DNA from: Herpetosiphon gulosus
Lineage (GTDB): Bacteria; Chloroflexota; Chloroflexia; Chloroflexales; Herpetosiphonaceae
Direction: 5' to 3'
Length of the DNA stretch: 64,000 nucleotides
Assembly (NCBI RefSeq): GCF_039545135.1
Contig: NZ_BAABRU010000012.1
Span: 162,588 to 226,587 of the forward strand
Shown here: positions 18,508 to 26,930 of the stretch, one piece after another
Layout: each line of letters begins with the position of its first letter
How positions within the stretch are numbered: position 1 is the stretch's first letter
Position numbers and translations under genes: made by a program
Notes under the pieces: generated by a model
What the model saw: only the letters and a program-made list of their open reading frames with translations
Databases searched by the model: none
What the model was told of the DNA's origin: nothing

Positions 18508-19140
18508 ATGGCGGGTCATTGCGGATTATCGCCATGGGAAGCCGCCGTGTCAAGCGCTTTTCCCCACTGAAGTCGCGCGTTTGCCCGTGGCCTTGCGTGG
18601 TGGAGTTTGGGGATTGTCCACACCTGCGGCGGTGGACAACGCACGATTGCGACATAGTTGACTCTGCTGGTTAATACGTCGAACAGCGCCTGTATGAATG
18701 GTGTTTCGATGCTTCGCACAAAGCCGACGACTAGCGTCAAATGCTCGATGTGACCACCTGCTTTGCCATGCTCCTGCGTGGGTATTCCGCTTGTAGACCG
18801 AAATCTAGCTCGCCCTGACCCTCGATGCGACCCCACTACGCGATCGCTTCACCGGTTTGACCATCATGGACAATCCTGTCCGCCAGCCAAAAACAGGCCT
18901 GGAATCCGCTATGGGTGCAGCTGCTGGCCCTGATCCAGCCCGCCATCCTTGCTGGCTGAACGGTGCTGGTGCTGACTGATCGCGGCCTGTGGTCATCGAC
19001 CACCTATCACGCGATTCAGTCCTACGACTGGCATCTGTTGATGCGCATTACCCGCCATCGCACGGTGCGGCTCCCGGGTCAGTGGGAACAACCCGTTGGA
19101 GCGCTGCGGAAACAACCTGTTGCAGACACTGGGCAGCAGC
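18508..19140 (+). pseudogene. Decayed transposase (DDE, IS4-like), truncated with frameshifts
   Basis: Starting at an ATG with a good AGGAGG site, the conceptual translation gives AGHCGLSPWEAAVSS, a stop, then SRAFARGLAWWSLGIVHTCG, another stop, and VEQRLYEWCFD in a shifted frame. Later come LALTLDATPLRDRFTGL and VLTDRGLWSSTTYHAIQSYD in yet other frames. The DATPLRDRFT and VLTDRGLW blocks are typical of DDE transposases of the IS4-like type. At least two stops and several frame changes rule out function. Only about half of a usual ~400-450 aa enzyme is recognisable, and the 3' part is missing. Base use is more GC-rich than the neighbours. Confidence 0.72.
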
Positions 19141-19194
19141 AAAATCTCCGTATACTATGAGCACGATCTGATTCTAGCCTGAAAGGGTGCTGCA

Positions 19195-20094
19195 ATGAAG
19201 CGCTGGCAAAGCGATGGGATTCTTTTGTTGATTGTGATGCTTTGGGGCAGCACATTTTTTGTGGTTCGCGATGCCACTGATCATTGGCCGCCGTTGGCCT
19301 TTGTGGCACTGCGCTTTGGCTTAGCAACCTTAGTTCTGCTGCCATGGGCGATTAAATCGTTCAGTCAATGGACGCGCACCGACTGGCAAGCAGGTTTGAT
19401 TACTGGTGGTTTGCTGTGTGTTGGGTACATCACCCAAACCATTGGCATTAGCATGACCACCGCCTCACGCGCTGGCTTCGTTACCGGTTTGAACGTGATT
19501 TTTGTGCCCTTGATGGGTGCAGTGCTGTGGCGCACCAAAGTCAGCGCCAAAGTTTGGGCTGGAGTTGTGCTGGCGGTCGCTGGTTTATATGTACTTTCGA
19601 TTGACCCTGCGGCCCAAGCTGGCTCGCAACCAGTTTCGTTGTGGGGCGATTTCTTGGTGTTTATTTGTGCTGTGACCTTTGCTGGCCACATTCTGGCGAT
19701 TGGCCACTGGACCAAACAGGCCTCGCCGATTGCCATGAACTTGATTCAAGTGGCTGTGGTCGCTGTCGTCGCTGGAATTGGCAGCTTGTTGTTTGAAACT
19801 GTACCCGCCTTGCCCGCCGACGTTTTTTGGGCTGGAGCCTATTTGGGCATCATTTGTACGGCGGTGTTGCTGGCGATTCAGATTATCGTACAGCGCTATG
19901 CCTCGCCAACCCGCACCGCCCTGATTTTCGTGCTAGAGCCAGTCTTTGCGGCGCTGTTTGCCTCGACCTTCGGCAACGAAACTATTTCATCAACCTTTGT
20001 TTGGGGCGGTTTATTAATGATGATCGGGATTGTAATTGCCGAATTACCACCACTAGCACTATTTAAAAAGCAGGAGCCTAATGAAACAGTTTGA
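19195..20094 (+). CDS. EamA-family (DMT) transporter
   Basis: The 299-aa protein has ten predicted membrane spans arranged as two EamA halves, the usual size for drug/metabolite transporters. The first half begins ILLLIVMLWGSTFFVVRDA, a typical opening with the WGSTFF motif. The substrate is not predictable; relatives export amino acids or metabolites. AAAGGG lies upstream of the ATG. Its end overlaps the next gene by 14 bases, indicating an operon. Confidence 0.9.
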   Translation: MKRWQSDGILLLIVMLWGSTFFVVRDATDHWPPLAFVALRFGLATLVLLPWAIKSFSQWTRTDWQAGLITGGLLCVGYITQTIGISMTTASRAGFVTGLNVIFVPLMGAVLWRTKVSAKVWAGVVLAVAGLYVLSIDPAAQAGSQPVSLWGDFLVFICAVTFAGHILAIGHWTKQASPIAMNLIQVAVVAVVAGIGSLLFETVPALPADVFWAGAYLGIICTAVLLAIQIIVQRYASPTRTALIFVLEPVFAALFASTFGNETISSTFVWGGLLMMIGIVIAELPPLALFKKQEPNETV

Positions 20095-20734
20095 GGCGAT
20101 TTTATTCGATTGTGATGGGGTATTGGTCGATAGCGAGCCTGTCAGTATGCGAGCATTGGATGTTTTTCTGGCTCGCTATAACAAAACCTGTGCAGCCGAT
20201 TGGGGCCATCGCATGGTTGGTCGTCGCGCTTTCGATAATGCCAAAATGTTGGTCGAGAGCTTCGATTTGCCGTTAAGCATCGAGCAAACGATTACTGAGC
20301 ATCGCCAATTGATTTTCGAACTGGTTGAGCACGAAGCCGAAGCCATGCCCTATGCTGATCAAATTATTCGTTGGCTTAATCAACAGCAATTCCCGATTGC
20401 GGTTGCAACCTCGTCGCCGCGCCCATATTTGAGCATGGTGTTGCGCAAATTTGGCTGGAGCGATTGTTTTGGGGCGACGGTAACGGGTGAGGAAGTTGCC
20501 AATGGCAAACCAGCGCCCGATATTTTTCTGCGGGCTGCCGAATTGTTGGGAGCCAGCGCTCAGGCCAGCCTTGTGCTGGAAGATGCGCCCCAAGGAGTGC
20601 AAGCCGGCTTGGCAGCGGGAGCAACCGTGTATGCCGTGCCCAATAGTGTCACCAAATATTTAGAATTTCCGGCAGCAGTCTGGCAATATGCCAGTTTAGC
20701 CGAGGTTTTGACTGAACTGCAAGCTAATGCCTAA
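20081..20734 (+). CDS. HAD-superfamily phosphatase, beta-phosphoglucomutase-like
   Basis: The 217-aa cytoplasmic enzyme has motif I FDCDGVLVDSEP (nucleophile Asp and acid/base Asp), motif II VATSSPRP, the motif III Lys in ANGKPAPDIFL and motif IV VLEDAPQGV. The cap domain lies after motif I. Relatives dephosphorylate sugar phosphates or nucleotides. The exact substrate is open. CAGGAG precedes the ATG within the 3' end of the transporter gene. Confidence 0.9.
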   Translation: MKQFEAILFDCDGVLVDSEPVSMRALDVFLARYNKTCAADWGHRMVGRRAFDNAKMLVESFDLPLSIEQTITEHRQLIFELVEHEAEAMPYADQIIRWLNQQQFPIAVATSSPRPYLSMVLRKFGWSDCFGATVTGEEVANGKPAPDIFLRAAELLGASAQASLVLEDAPQGVQAGLAAGATVYAVPNSVTKYLEFPAAVWQYASLAEVLTELQANA

Positions 20735-20740
20735 TCGGCC

Positions 20741-20766
20741 AAGCCAGAACGCCGTTGTTCTGGCTT
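20741..20766. terminator. Hairpin between convergent genes
   Basis: AAGCCAGAAC (20741-20750) pairs perfectly with GTTCTGGCTT (20757-20766) over a 6-nt loop. There is no strong T-run beyond the paired TT, so efficiency is uncertain. Its position suits bidirectional termination. Confidence 0.6.
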
Positions 20767-20769
20767 AGC

Positions 20770-22047
20770 CTAGTGATTAAGCACTCGATCAATGCCACTT
20801 TGCAAACTGCTACATGTGGCAATATCGCCAAGATCAATCCCCAGCCCAACGATGGTTTGGGCAACATCGGGGCGCACGCCAACCAACATCAAACGACAAC
20901 CAAGCAAATGTGCTGCACGCAGTAGGTGCAGCAAGCTTTGGCCAACTTGAGTATCGATCACTGGTACAGCGGTAATATCGAGCAATAAATATTTTGCCCG
21001 TCGCTCTTGAATTGCTTCCAAGGCACGGGCTTGAGCCTGTTGAATCCGTTGTTGATCCAATGCCCCAACCAAGGGCATGACCAAAGCGTGGCTAGTTAAT
21101 GGCAAAATTGGCGTGCTCATTTCAGCAATCACTTGAGCTTGCTGCTGAATCATGAACAATTGGTGTTCGATTTGGCTACGGGCGGCTTCGGCTTCTTCAC
21201 GGGCAGTTTGAGCAACAACATATTCATTGGCCAAATCGTTAGTATTTTGCTCAAGGGTTTGGGCCATTTGATCGAAACTGCGCCCAAGCATGCCAATTTC
21301 ATCATTCAGCCGCAGCCCTGCTCGCGCCGAAAGATCGCCACTGGATAGGCGTTCAGCACTGGTTTGTAATTTCTGAATCGGCTTGATCAGCCAACGTGGG
21401 AAGCGCCATGAGGTCAACAAGGCCAGCAACACAATCACGCTCGAAATAACTGTTAGGCGCATAATTGCTTGCTGACCTGCCAAATCTAGCTCGGCGCTGC
21501 TCGCCTGCGAAGCATGGTTTTTAACTTCGGCCAGATCATAGGACTGATCAGTCAATAGTTGAATATTGTTTTGGGCGGCCTCAAAGGTTTTGACTGCTGC
21601 TTGGGTATCGTTGATCGAGCCTTCGTTGACCGCAATTTCTACGCTGCTGAAGCCACGCACATAATCGCGCCAAGCTTCGCGCCAAACCTGTGCTTGAGTT
21701 TGATCAAGTTCACTGCTAGCTGCATCTTCAAATTCTTTGATCGCCTTGCCTAGCTCGAAACTGGCTGCATGCCACTGCTGCAATGGAGCATCTTGAGCGA
21801 TAATATTGCCAGCATTAAGCAAAAAATCTTTTTCATAGCGCCGACATTGCAAGGCATGGATTGAAATTTCGCTGGCTAAAATGCTCATGGCGCGGTCGTT
21901 GGCCGCAGCCCGTGAGGTACGACGAATCGATTGCAGAGTAAAGAAGGCCAAAAGCGCAACCGCTAGCACCAACACGCTCAGGCTGCCAAGCGCCAAAAAT
22001 AAACGCTGCCGAAAACCCATTGTTTTGAACAAACCAAAAGCTTGCAT
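20770..22047 (-). CDS. Membrane sensor with HAMP and RsbR-type STAS domains
   Basis: The 425-aa protein starts at 22047, with TGAGG 8 bases upstream. A membrane span (~15-38), an extracytoplasmic helical sensor (~40-190), a second span (~198-215), a HAMP domain (RLSSGDLSARAGLRLNDEIG) and a coiled coil follow. A C-terminal STAS domain then covers ~315-425. The STAS part carries LLLDITAVPVIDTQV and VAQTIVGLGIDL, like stressosome RsbR proteins whose Thr residues are phosphorylated by RsbT-type kinases. It probably relays an outside signal to a partner-switching pathway. No kinase or sigma partner is next to it. The operon partner is a sugar-binding lipoprotein 29 bp upstream. Confidence 0.85.
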   Translation of the reverse strand: MQAFGLFKTMGFRQRLFLALGSLSVLVLAVALLAFFTLQSIRRTSRAAANDRAMSILASEISIHALQCRRYEKDFLLNAGNIIAQDAPLQQWHAASFELGKAIKEFEDAASSELDQTQAQVWREAWRDYVRGFSSVEIAVNEGSINDTQAAVKTFEAAQNNIQLLTDQSYDLAEVKNHASQASSAELDLAGQQAIMRLTVISSVIVLLALLTSWRFPRWLIKPIQKLQTSAERLSSGDLSARAGLRLNDEIGMLGRSFDQMAQTLEQNTNDLANEYVVAQTAREEAEAARSQIEHQLFMIQQQAQVIAEMSTPILPLTSHALVMPLVGALDQQRIQQAQARALEAIQERRAKYLLLDITAVPVIDTQVGQSLLHLLRAAHLLGCRLMLVGVRPDVAQTIVGLGIDLGDIATCSSLQSGIDRVLNH

Positions 22048-22076
22048 GAACCATACCTCAGCCAATTCTCAACCGA

Positions 22077-23066
22077 CTAATAGCGCCGTTTAGGCAGATC
22101 TTGGTCGGCAGTTGCTTGGCGAAAAATTCCTTCGTTCGATTTAACCCAGCGTTCAAATGGCTCGCCGTTGACAATTTTTAGGGCAGTTTCAAAAAATTGT
22201 GGCCCAAGCAGCGGGTTACACTCAACCGTGACATTCAAATCGCCAGCAATCATAGCCTTGAAGGCATCTTCAACTGCATCAATCGAGACAATTTTGACCT
22301 CAACTCCAGGCTTGATGCCTAATTCTTTGAGCAATTCAATCGCCCCCAAGGCCATATCATCGTTATGGGCATAAATCGCATCAAAATCAGTGCCATATTG
22401 CTTAATCAGGCCTTGTAAGACGGTTTTGCCTTGAGCACGGGTAAAATCGCCACTTTTTGAGACCAAAACCTGCATTTCGGGATATTTTTTCAAGCAATTA
22501 TGAAAGCCAGTTTTGCGATCACGGGCGGGAGCCGAGCCAACCGTGCCTTCTAGCTCAATAATTGTGCCTTTTTGATCGAGCAATTGGGCCATTTCTTCGC
22601 AAGCGCGTTCGCCTTCTAGCACAAAATCCGAGCCAATAAAGGCAGTAATTAATTCGTCGGGCACATTGGCCGTGCGATCGACCACAATGATTGGGATGCC
22701 AGCGGCCTTGGCTTCAGCAAAAACCGCATCCCAGCCATCAGCAACAATTGGCGAAACCCCAATCAGATCAACTTTTTGGGTGATGAATGAACGAATTGCA
22801 TTAATTTGGTTGATTTGTTCCTGTTGGGCATCGGCAAAGCGTAAGTCAACGCCTAAATCTTGAGCACTTTCTTGGATCGAGAGGGTATTGGCGGTGCGCC
22901 AGCGGCTTTCAGCACCGATCTGCGAATAGCCAATCACCAAATCGGCATAGGTTTTAGGAGTTTTGTTAGCAGTTACCGGTTGGCTAGCTTCGCTTGAGCC
23001 ACAAGCCACCAAGCTTAACAGTGTTACCAAAATTAATAAACGTTTGATCAATGCATGCTGTGACAT
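22077..23066 (-). CDS. Sugar-type substrate-binding lipoprotein
   Basis: The 329-aa protein begins at ATG 23066, with GGAG 8 bases upstream. A lipoprotein signal ends in LLSLVAC. The mature part is a ribose/galactose-type type I periplasmic-binding fold, with VIGYSQIGAESRWRTANT, IIVVDRTANVPDE and AIYAHNDDMALGAIE. Such proteins bind sugars or autoinducer-like ligands. No permease or ATPase gene accompanies it. Instead it precedes the HAMP-STAS sensor gene, so it may act as a ligand receptor for that sensor, or serve a transporter encoded elsewhere. Confidence 0.88.
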   Translation of the reverse strand: MSQHALIKRLLILVTLLSLVACGSSEASQPVTANKTPKTYADLVIGYSQIGAESRWRTANTLSIQESAQDLGVDLRFADAQQEQINQINAIRSFITQKVDLIGVSPIVADGWDAVFAEAKAAGIPIIVVDRTANVPDELITAFIGSDFVLEGERACEEMAQLLDQKGTIIELEGTVGSAPARDRKTGFHNCLKKYPEMQVLVSKSGDFTRAQGKTVLQGLIKQYGTDFDAIYAHNDDMALGAIELLKELGIKPGVEVKIVSIDAVEDAFKAMIAGDLNVTVECNPLLGPQFFETALKIVNGEPFERWVKSNEGIFRQATADQDLPKRRY

Positions 23067-23294
23067 AGGGTACGCTCCGATGGACACTATGTACACTCAC
23101 TCTCATGTGATGCTGCGTTGGCTATCCTAGCACAGCCAATTCGCCCGACTCAATAGGCCAAATCGCTAAACTCGCTAGGTATAGCCTTCGATGCAATGGG
23201 GGATTAACAAGTGGTAACAGCTTAACCCTCTTGCAGATCGATGGCTTTAAGGTAGAGTAGACACAGCAATGGCTTAGATCGATCTGGAGGAGCT

Positions 23295-23630
23295 ATGTCG
23301 GATACAGCCCATGTTGTTTTGATCAGCACCAGTAATGCTGATGAGGCCCGCACGTTGGCCCGCGCCTTGGTTACTGAACGGCTGGCCGCCAGTGTCAATA
23401 TTTTGCCCCAAATAAGCTCGATTTATCATTGGGATGGAGTGCTCAAGGAAGAGTCGGAAATCTTGTTGATTGTGCGAACTAGGGCCGATGCCTTGGGCAG
23501 TTTGATCGAGCGCGTCGAACAATTGCACTCCTATTCGCTGCCCGAAATTATTGCCTTGCCAATTGTTGATGGCTCGCAACGCTTTCTAAACTGGATTTTG
23601 AGCGAAGTCATGACCAATGAGGATGCCTAA
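23295..23630 (+). CDS. cutA: CutA1 divalent-ion tolerance protein
   Basis: This 111-aa protein is of typical CutA1 length. CutA1 forms a very stable ferredoxin-like trimer, named for copper tolerance though its real role is unsettled. STSNADEARTLARALV, LAASVNILPQISSIYHWDG and SYSLPEIIALPI are family hallmarks. GGAGG precedes the ATG. Its stop overlaps the next start by one base (TAATG). Confidence 0.93.
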   Translation: MSDTAHVVLISTSNADEARTLARALVTERLAASVNILPQISSIYHWDGVLKEESEILLIVRTRADALGSLIERVEQLHSYSLPEIIALPIVDGSQRFLNWILSEVMTNEDA

Positions 23631-24328
23631 TGCAACGTATTTTAATTGTTGATGATGAACCAAGTGTGGTCGATGTAGTACGTTCGCGCTTTGAGCGCGA
23701 AGGCTTTGCAGTGGGCGAAACTGGCTCAGGCGAAGATGCCTTGGTACGCTTGCGCAACGAAACCTATGATCTATTGATTTTGGATATTGGCTTGCCTGGA
23801 ATCGATGGCTTTGGGGTGTTACGCCAAATGCGAGCCGAAGGCTTTGAGCAACCAGTCATTATGCTAACTGCCCGTGCCGATGAGGTTGATCGGGTCGTCG
23901 GTTTGGAGTTGGGCGCTGACGATTATGTGGTGAAACCATTCTCCCCTCGCGAACTAGTAGCCCGAGTACGGGCATTGTTGCGGCGTACTGCCGAGGCTAG
24001 CCGTTTGCGCCAACAGATTGGTGATGCCGCGCCAACTTCAAGTGGCTTGCAGCTTGATAATGCTCGTCGCCGCGCTACCTTCCGCGATGTGCAATTAACC
24101 TTGCGTCCCAAAGAATTCGATTTATTGGCCTATTTGGCTTCGCACCCAGGCCAAGTATTTACCCGTGAAGTGTTGCTAGGACAAGTTTGGGGCTACGATG
24201 AATATGTTGATGCCCGCACCGTCGATGTGCATATTCGGCGCTTACGCTCGAAATTAAGCGAGATCGATGCTGAATCGAATTTGATTCAGACTGAATGGGG
24301 TATTGGTTATCGCTTTATCGAAGGCTAA
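23630..24328 (+). CDS. OmpR-family response regulator
   Basis: The 232-aa DNA-binding regulator has a receiver domain (~2-118) with Asp8/Asp9, phosphoacceptor Asp52 in LDIGLPG, Thr80 and Lys102. A winged-helix output domain (~135-230) contains RTVDVHIRRLRSKL. It should be phosphorylated by a histidine kinase, but none is adjacent. It is translationally coupled to cutA, which suggests a metal or stress link by context only. The sensor kinase must lie elsewhere. Confidence 0.93.
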   Translation: MQRILIVDDEPSVVDVVRSRFEREGFAVGETGSGEDALVRLRNETYDLLILDIGLPGIDGFGVLRQMRAEGFEQPVIMLTARADEVDRVVGLELGADDYVVKPFSPRELVARVRALLRRTAEASRLRQQIGDAAPTSSGLQLDNARRRATFRDVQLTLRPKEFDLLAYLASHPGQVFTREVLLGQVWGYDEYVDARTVDVHIRRLRSKLSEIDAESNLIQTEWGIGYRFIEG

Positions 24329-24336
24329 AATTCTTG

Positions 24337-24369
24337 CCCCTCTCCCACAACAAGTAGGAGAGGGGTATT
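24337..24369. terminator. Hairpin of the GC-rich repeat family between convergent genes
   Basis: CCCCTCTCC (24337-24345) pairs with GGAGAGGGG (24357-24365), followed by TATTT. It is a reduced copy of the GC-rich hairpin repeat and sits where a bidirectional terminator is needed. Confidence 0.6.
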
Positions 24370-24378
24370 TCGATTCAA

Positions 24379-25299
24379 TTAGGGCTGGCAATATTCAGCA
24401 TTTTGGGTGACGCTCTCAACTTTAACCGTGGTTTTAGCCCACACCACAAATTCGCTTAAACCAACTTCGCTAGCCTGATTGCCCCAATCGTAGGTGTAGC
24501 CTAGGCGTGTCCAAGGGTAGCCATTCTTGGGATCATACGAGAGGCTGCGTTGGAGATTGAACCAATCGCGGCTAAATTCATAATCTTGTTGCGAAGAGAA
24601 GGCGCTTGGCTCAGGCATTTCGAGTTGGGCAATGCTATCGCTAATTTCAGGGTCGGGGCTGGGCCGAAACAGATCTTCGGCTGGAACCCACAAATGCACA
24701 ATCCGATTTTTGCCGTTGTTGGCAGGCAAGCCCAGCAATTGCTCCAAACGTAACGTCAATGGTACATCGCTAGTTGGGACGTAGGCTTTGCAGAAGTTTT
24801 GCATTTCGGGCACGGCGGTCACCCAAGTTTCGCGGGTGGTCGTGGTTTCTTGGCCTACCAAACTATCGTAACCATTCCACGATGTCCAAGTTGCCACCAA
24901 CACTCGGCCTGTTGCTTCATCCCACACGAGGTTGCTATTGCTGGGATCGACGATCGTCAGCTTATCTGAGATTTCGCTGGGTTCGGCAATTTCGGCATCG
25001 CTGACTGCTGCCCGAAAGCGCCGTTCAAGTTCGGCTTGCTCTGGCGTAAAGGTGGCAGTTGGGGAGGCCTCAGTGGTTGCAGTCGTAGCAGGCGGATTGG
25101 TCGCGGCAACGGTTGGCTCACTTGTAGCAACTGGAACCTCGGTTGGTGCGGTTGTGGCGGTGGCGGTTGGCGGTGGCACAGTTGCTAAGGCAATTGTCCG
25201 ATCCTCGGTTGTGCTTGCCCCACAGGCTGCCAAGATTGGCAAGATCAAGCCAACTGCTTGAAATTTCGCCCAGCGGCGTGCCCATAAACCTTGAGCCAT
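24379..25299 (-). CDS. Lipoprotein with Thr/Pro-rich linker, function unknown
   Basis: The 306-aa protein starts at ATG 25299, where AGGAAGGAG lies 7 bases upstream; the ATG six bases earlier is too close to that site. The signal ends at a lipobox (LPILAAC) near residue 26. A Thr/Ala/Pro-rich linker of ~55 residues follows, then a ~220-aa globular part with ATWTSWNGYDS, a cyanobacterial/chloroflexal-style WTSW patch, and two Cys residues that could pair. It is not assigned to any family. It probably sits on the outer face of the membrane. Confidence 0.72.
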   Translation of the reverse strand: MAQGLWARRWAKFQAVGLILPILAACGASTTEDRTIALATVPPPTATATTAPTEVPVATSEPTVAATNPPATTATTEASPTATFTPEQAELERRFRAAVSDAEIAEPSEISDKLTIVDPSNSNLVWDEATGRVLVATWTSWNGYDSLVGQETTTTRETWVTAVPEMQNFCKAYVPTSDVPLTLRLEQLLGLPANNGKNRIVHLWVPAEDLFRPSPDPEISDSIAQLEMPEPSAFSSQQDYEFSRDWFNLQRSLSYDPKNGYPWTRLGYTYDWGNQASEVGLSEFVVWAKTTVKVESVTQNAEYCQP

Positions 25300-25457
25300 G
25301 TGCATACTCCTTCCTAAAACAAGAATCCCAAATCAATTGACCCAAGTGCAAAAAAACATAGTGGGTCAATCAAACAAGAGCATAGCGAGCTGCTGGGTAG
25401 CTGCAAGGAAGGGTCTAACAATCCACAGCATCTTACATTGGCTAGTATACAGATCTG

Positions 25458-26096
25458 TCAAGACGATTGGCGTTGTTTGATTAGCTCAATCATGGCGGCG
25501 GCGCTTGGTTCTGAGCTTGCCGCTAAACCTGCGATTACGCCTTGTTGGTTGGCTTGCGGCTGATTTTGGCTAACTTTCCATTTGCCGAGCAAGCGGGTAA
25601 TTGGAATCGCAATACCAACAATCGCTTTGAGCAGGGCTTCGGTATAGTCGTGTGGTGCATCAGCAACCTGCCACTGATGCTCAAAACTGGCTTCGTTGTG
25701 GTTGGTCAGCCGCTCAAGCTGTTGGCGCAACCATTGTGGGTCGTCGATCACCTGCAAAGGGCCATAGGCGTGGGCCACAGCATAATTCCAAGTTGGCACA
25801 ACCTTACCAGTTTGAGCTTTGCTGGCATACCAACTTGGCGTGATATAGCTATCAGTTCCATGAAAAATCGCCAAAACTTCCTGTTGCGAATGCTGCTCCT
25901 GCCACATGCGGTTAGCCCGCGCCACATGGCCATAGAGTGTGCCAAATTCACCCGCTTGAGGATCGAGGTACAACGGAATATGGTTAGCATTGATGCCTTC
26001 AGCGCCAATCGTAATAATCGTCGCCAAAGGTTGGCGTTGGATTAATTCATGCAATACATCGGGATTTGGCTCGGCAAAATGTTTGGGAATATACAT
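25458..26096 (-). CDS. PaiB-type FMN-binding protein
   Basis: The 212-aa protein has a split-barrel FMN-binding fold. PaiB relatives were described as negative transcription regulators of protease and sporulation genes in Bacillus. Family features are MYIPKHF at the start, ITIGAEGINANHIPLYLD, YGHVARANRMW, the TSYITPSWY-like block (SYITPSWYASK) and VPTWNYAVAHAYG. GAGG lies 7 bases before the ATG at 26096. It starts two bases after the stop of the upstream NTF2-like gene, so the pair forms an operon. Confidence 0.9.
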   Translation of the reverse strand: MYIPKHFAEPNPDVLHELIQRQPLATIITIGAEGINANHIPLYLDPQAGEFGTLYGHVARANRMWQEQHSQQEVLAIFHGTDSYITPSWYASKAQTGKVVPTWNYAVAHAYGPLQVIDDPQWLRQQLERLTNHNEASFEHQWQVADAPHDYTEALLKAIVGIAIPITRLLGKWKVSQNQPQANQQGVIAGLAASSEPSAAAMIELIKQRQSS

Positions 26097-26098
26097 GA

Positions 26099-26491
26099 TT
26101 ATGCCTCTTTCAATGTTTGGAGCATATTGGCATCGCGCAGCAAAAGCCAGCCATGGGCATGTTTTTGCCATAACGAAAAGCTATCACCAGTTCGTACAAG
26201 CGGCGGTTTGCCATGCTGCGGCTGAATCTGCACCCGCAACTGATTCCAGCAGGTTGCCCATTTGCCATTAAGTTTAATTTCTTGAATTTCAAAATCGATT
26301 TTGAGTTTGAATTGACTCAAGCCAGCAGAAGCAGCTATAAAGGCTGGCTTGCCGCGCATCGGCGCTTGACCAGCTACCAAAAAAATTACATCATCATCCA
26401 ACAAGGGCAAAATCTTGCTTACCTCGCCAGCTTCGGTCGCCTGAATCCAGGTTGTGACCAATTCGCGCAGGATCATCTGATCGTCGAGCAT
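26099..26491 (-). CDS. SnoaL/DUF4440-like (NTF2 fold) protein
   Basis: The 130-aa protein starts at ATG 26491, with GGAGG 5 bases upstream. It shows the NTF2-like pattern: an initial helix pair (ILRELVTTWIQATEAGEVSK), LLDDDVIFLVAGQAPMRGKP, then beta strands ending in GWLLLRDANML. Relatives are small ketosteroid-isomerase-like or SgcJ-type proteins of unknown substrate. Longer readings upstream have no ribosome site. It is coupled to the PaiB gene. Confidence 0.82.
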   Translation of the reverse strand: MLDDQMILRELVTTWIQATEAGEVSKILPLLDDDVIFLVAGQAPMRGKPAFIAASAGLSQFKLKIDFEIQEIKLNGKWATCWNQLRVQIQPQHGKPPLVRTGDSFSLWQKHAHGWLLLRDANMLQTLKEA

Positions 26492-26632
26492 CGCTTCCTC
26501 CTTGATTACGCCAATTATGCCAATGAAACTCAGCTGATTGTACCGCCCAACGACTGAACATTGCAGTGTTAAACAATTTGCATTCTTGCAAGGGTAGGTT
26601 TTTAATAATGATTGGGTAGAATTTGCCGTTGA

Positions 26633-26702
26633 TTGGTCAGCCCTCACCCCCTAGCCCCCTCTCCCGCCGCCGTGGGAGAGGGGTTGGGTGAGGGCTGACC
26701 AA
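26633..26702. repeat. GC-rich hairpin repeat, near-perfect copy
   Basis: TTGGTCAGCCCTCACCC (26633-26649) and GGGTGAGGGCTGACCAA (26686-26702) are exact inverse copies. Inner arms CCCTCTCCC and GGGAGAGGG fold onto each other too. It is of the same family as the core of the MITE-like elements. Confidence 0.65.
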
Positions 26703-26716
26703 ACCTATTCTGTAAG

Positions 26717-26768
26717 CCCGCCTCAAGGCGGGGACCGAAGGGTGTTTTCATCCCCCTGCACCCCCTAA
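26717..26768. repeat. CCCGCCT-AGGCGGG repeat, copy 1
   Basis: CCCGCCTCAAGGCGGG is followed by ACCGAAGGGTGT and CCCCCTGCACCCCCT. The same set of blocks recurs in inverse order at 51298-51350. Confidence 0.55.
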
Positions 26769-26930
26769 ATGACAATAAATGGAGAGGTATAGAATCATAA
26801 TCAAGCAGAAATTAATTATTTCTAGCCAGCAACCATGTGATCGAGATTGATTATGTCATCGAATTATGCTTAAACAAGTAAGCCAGTTGATTAGTCTCAA
26901 CTGGCTTGAACCATGGCCGATCAATTAATT

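Larger units (their letters stand above)
26492..26930. other. Intergenic region with two hairpin repeats
   Basis: No gene is seen. Two structured repeats lie at 26633-26702 and 26717-26768. The remainder is AT-rich with ATTAATTATTT and GATTGATTATG stretches. There is a short CAAGTAAGCCAGTTGA / TCAACTGGCTTGA inverted repeat near 26874-26910 that may terminate the methyltransferase transcript. Confidence 0.5.
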
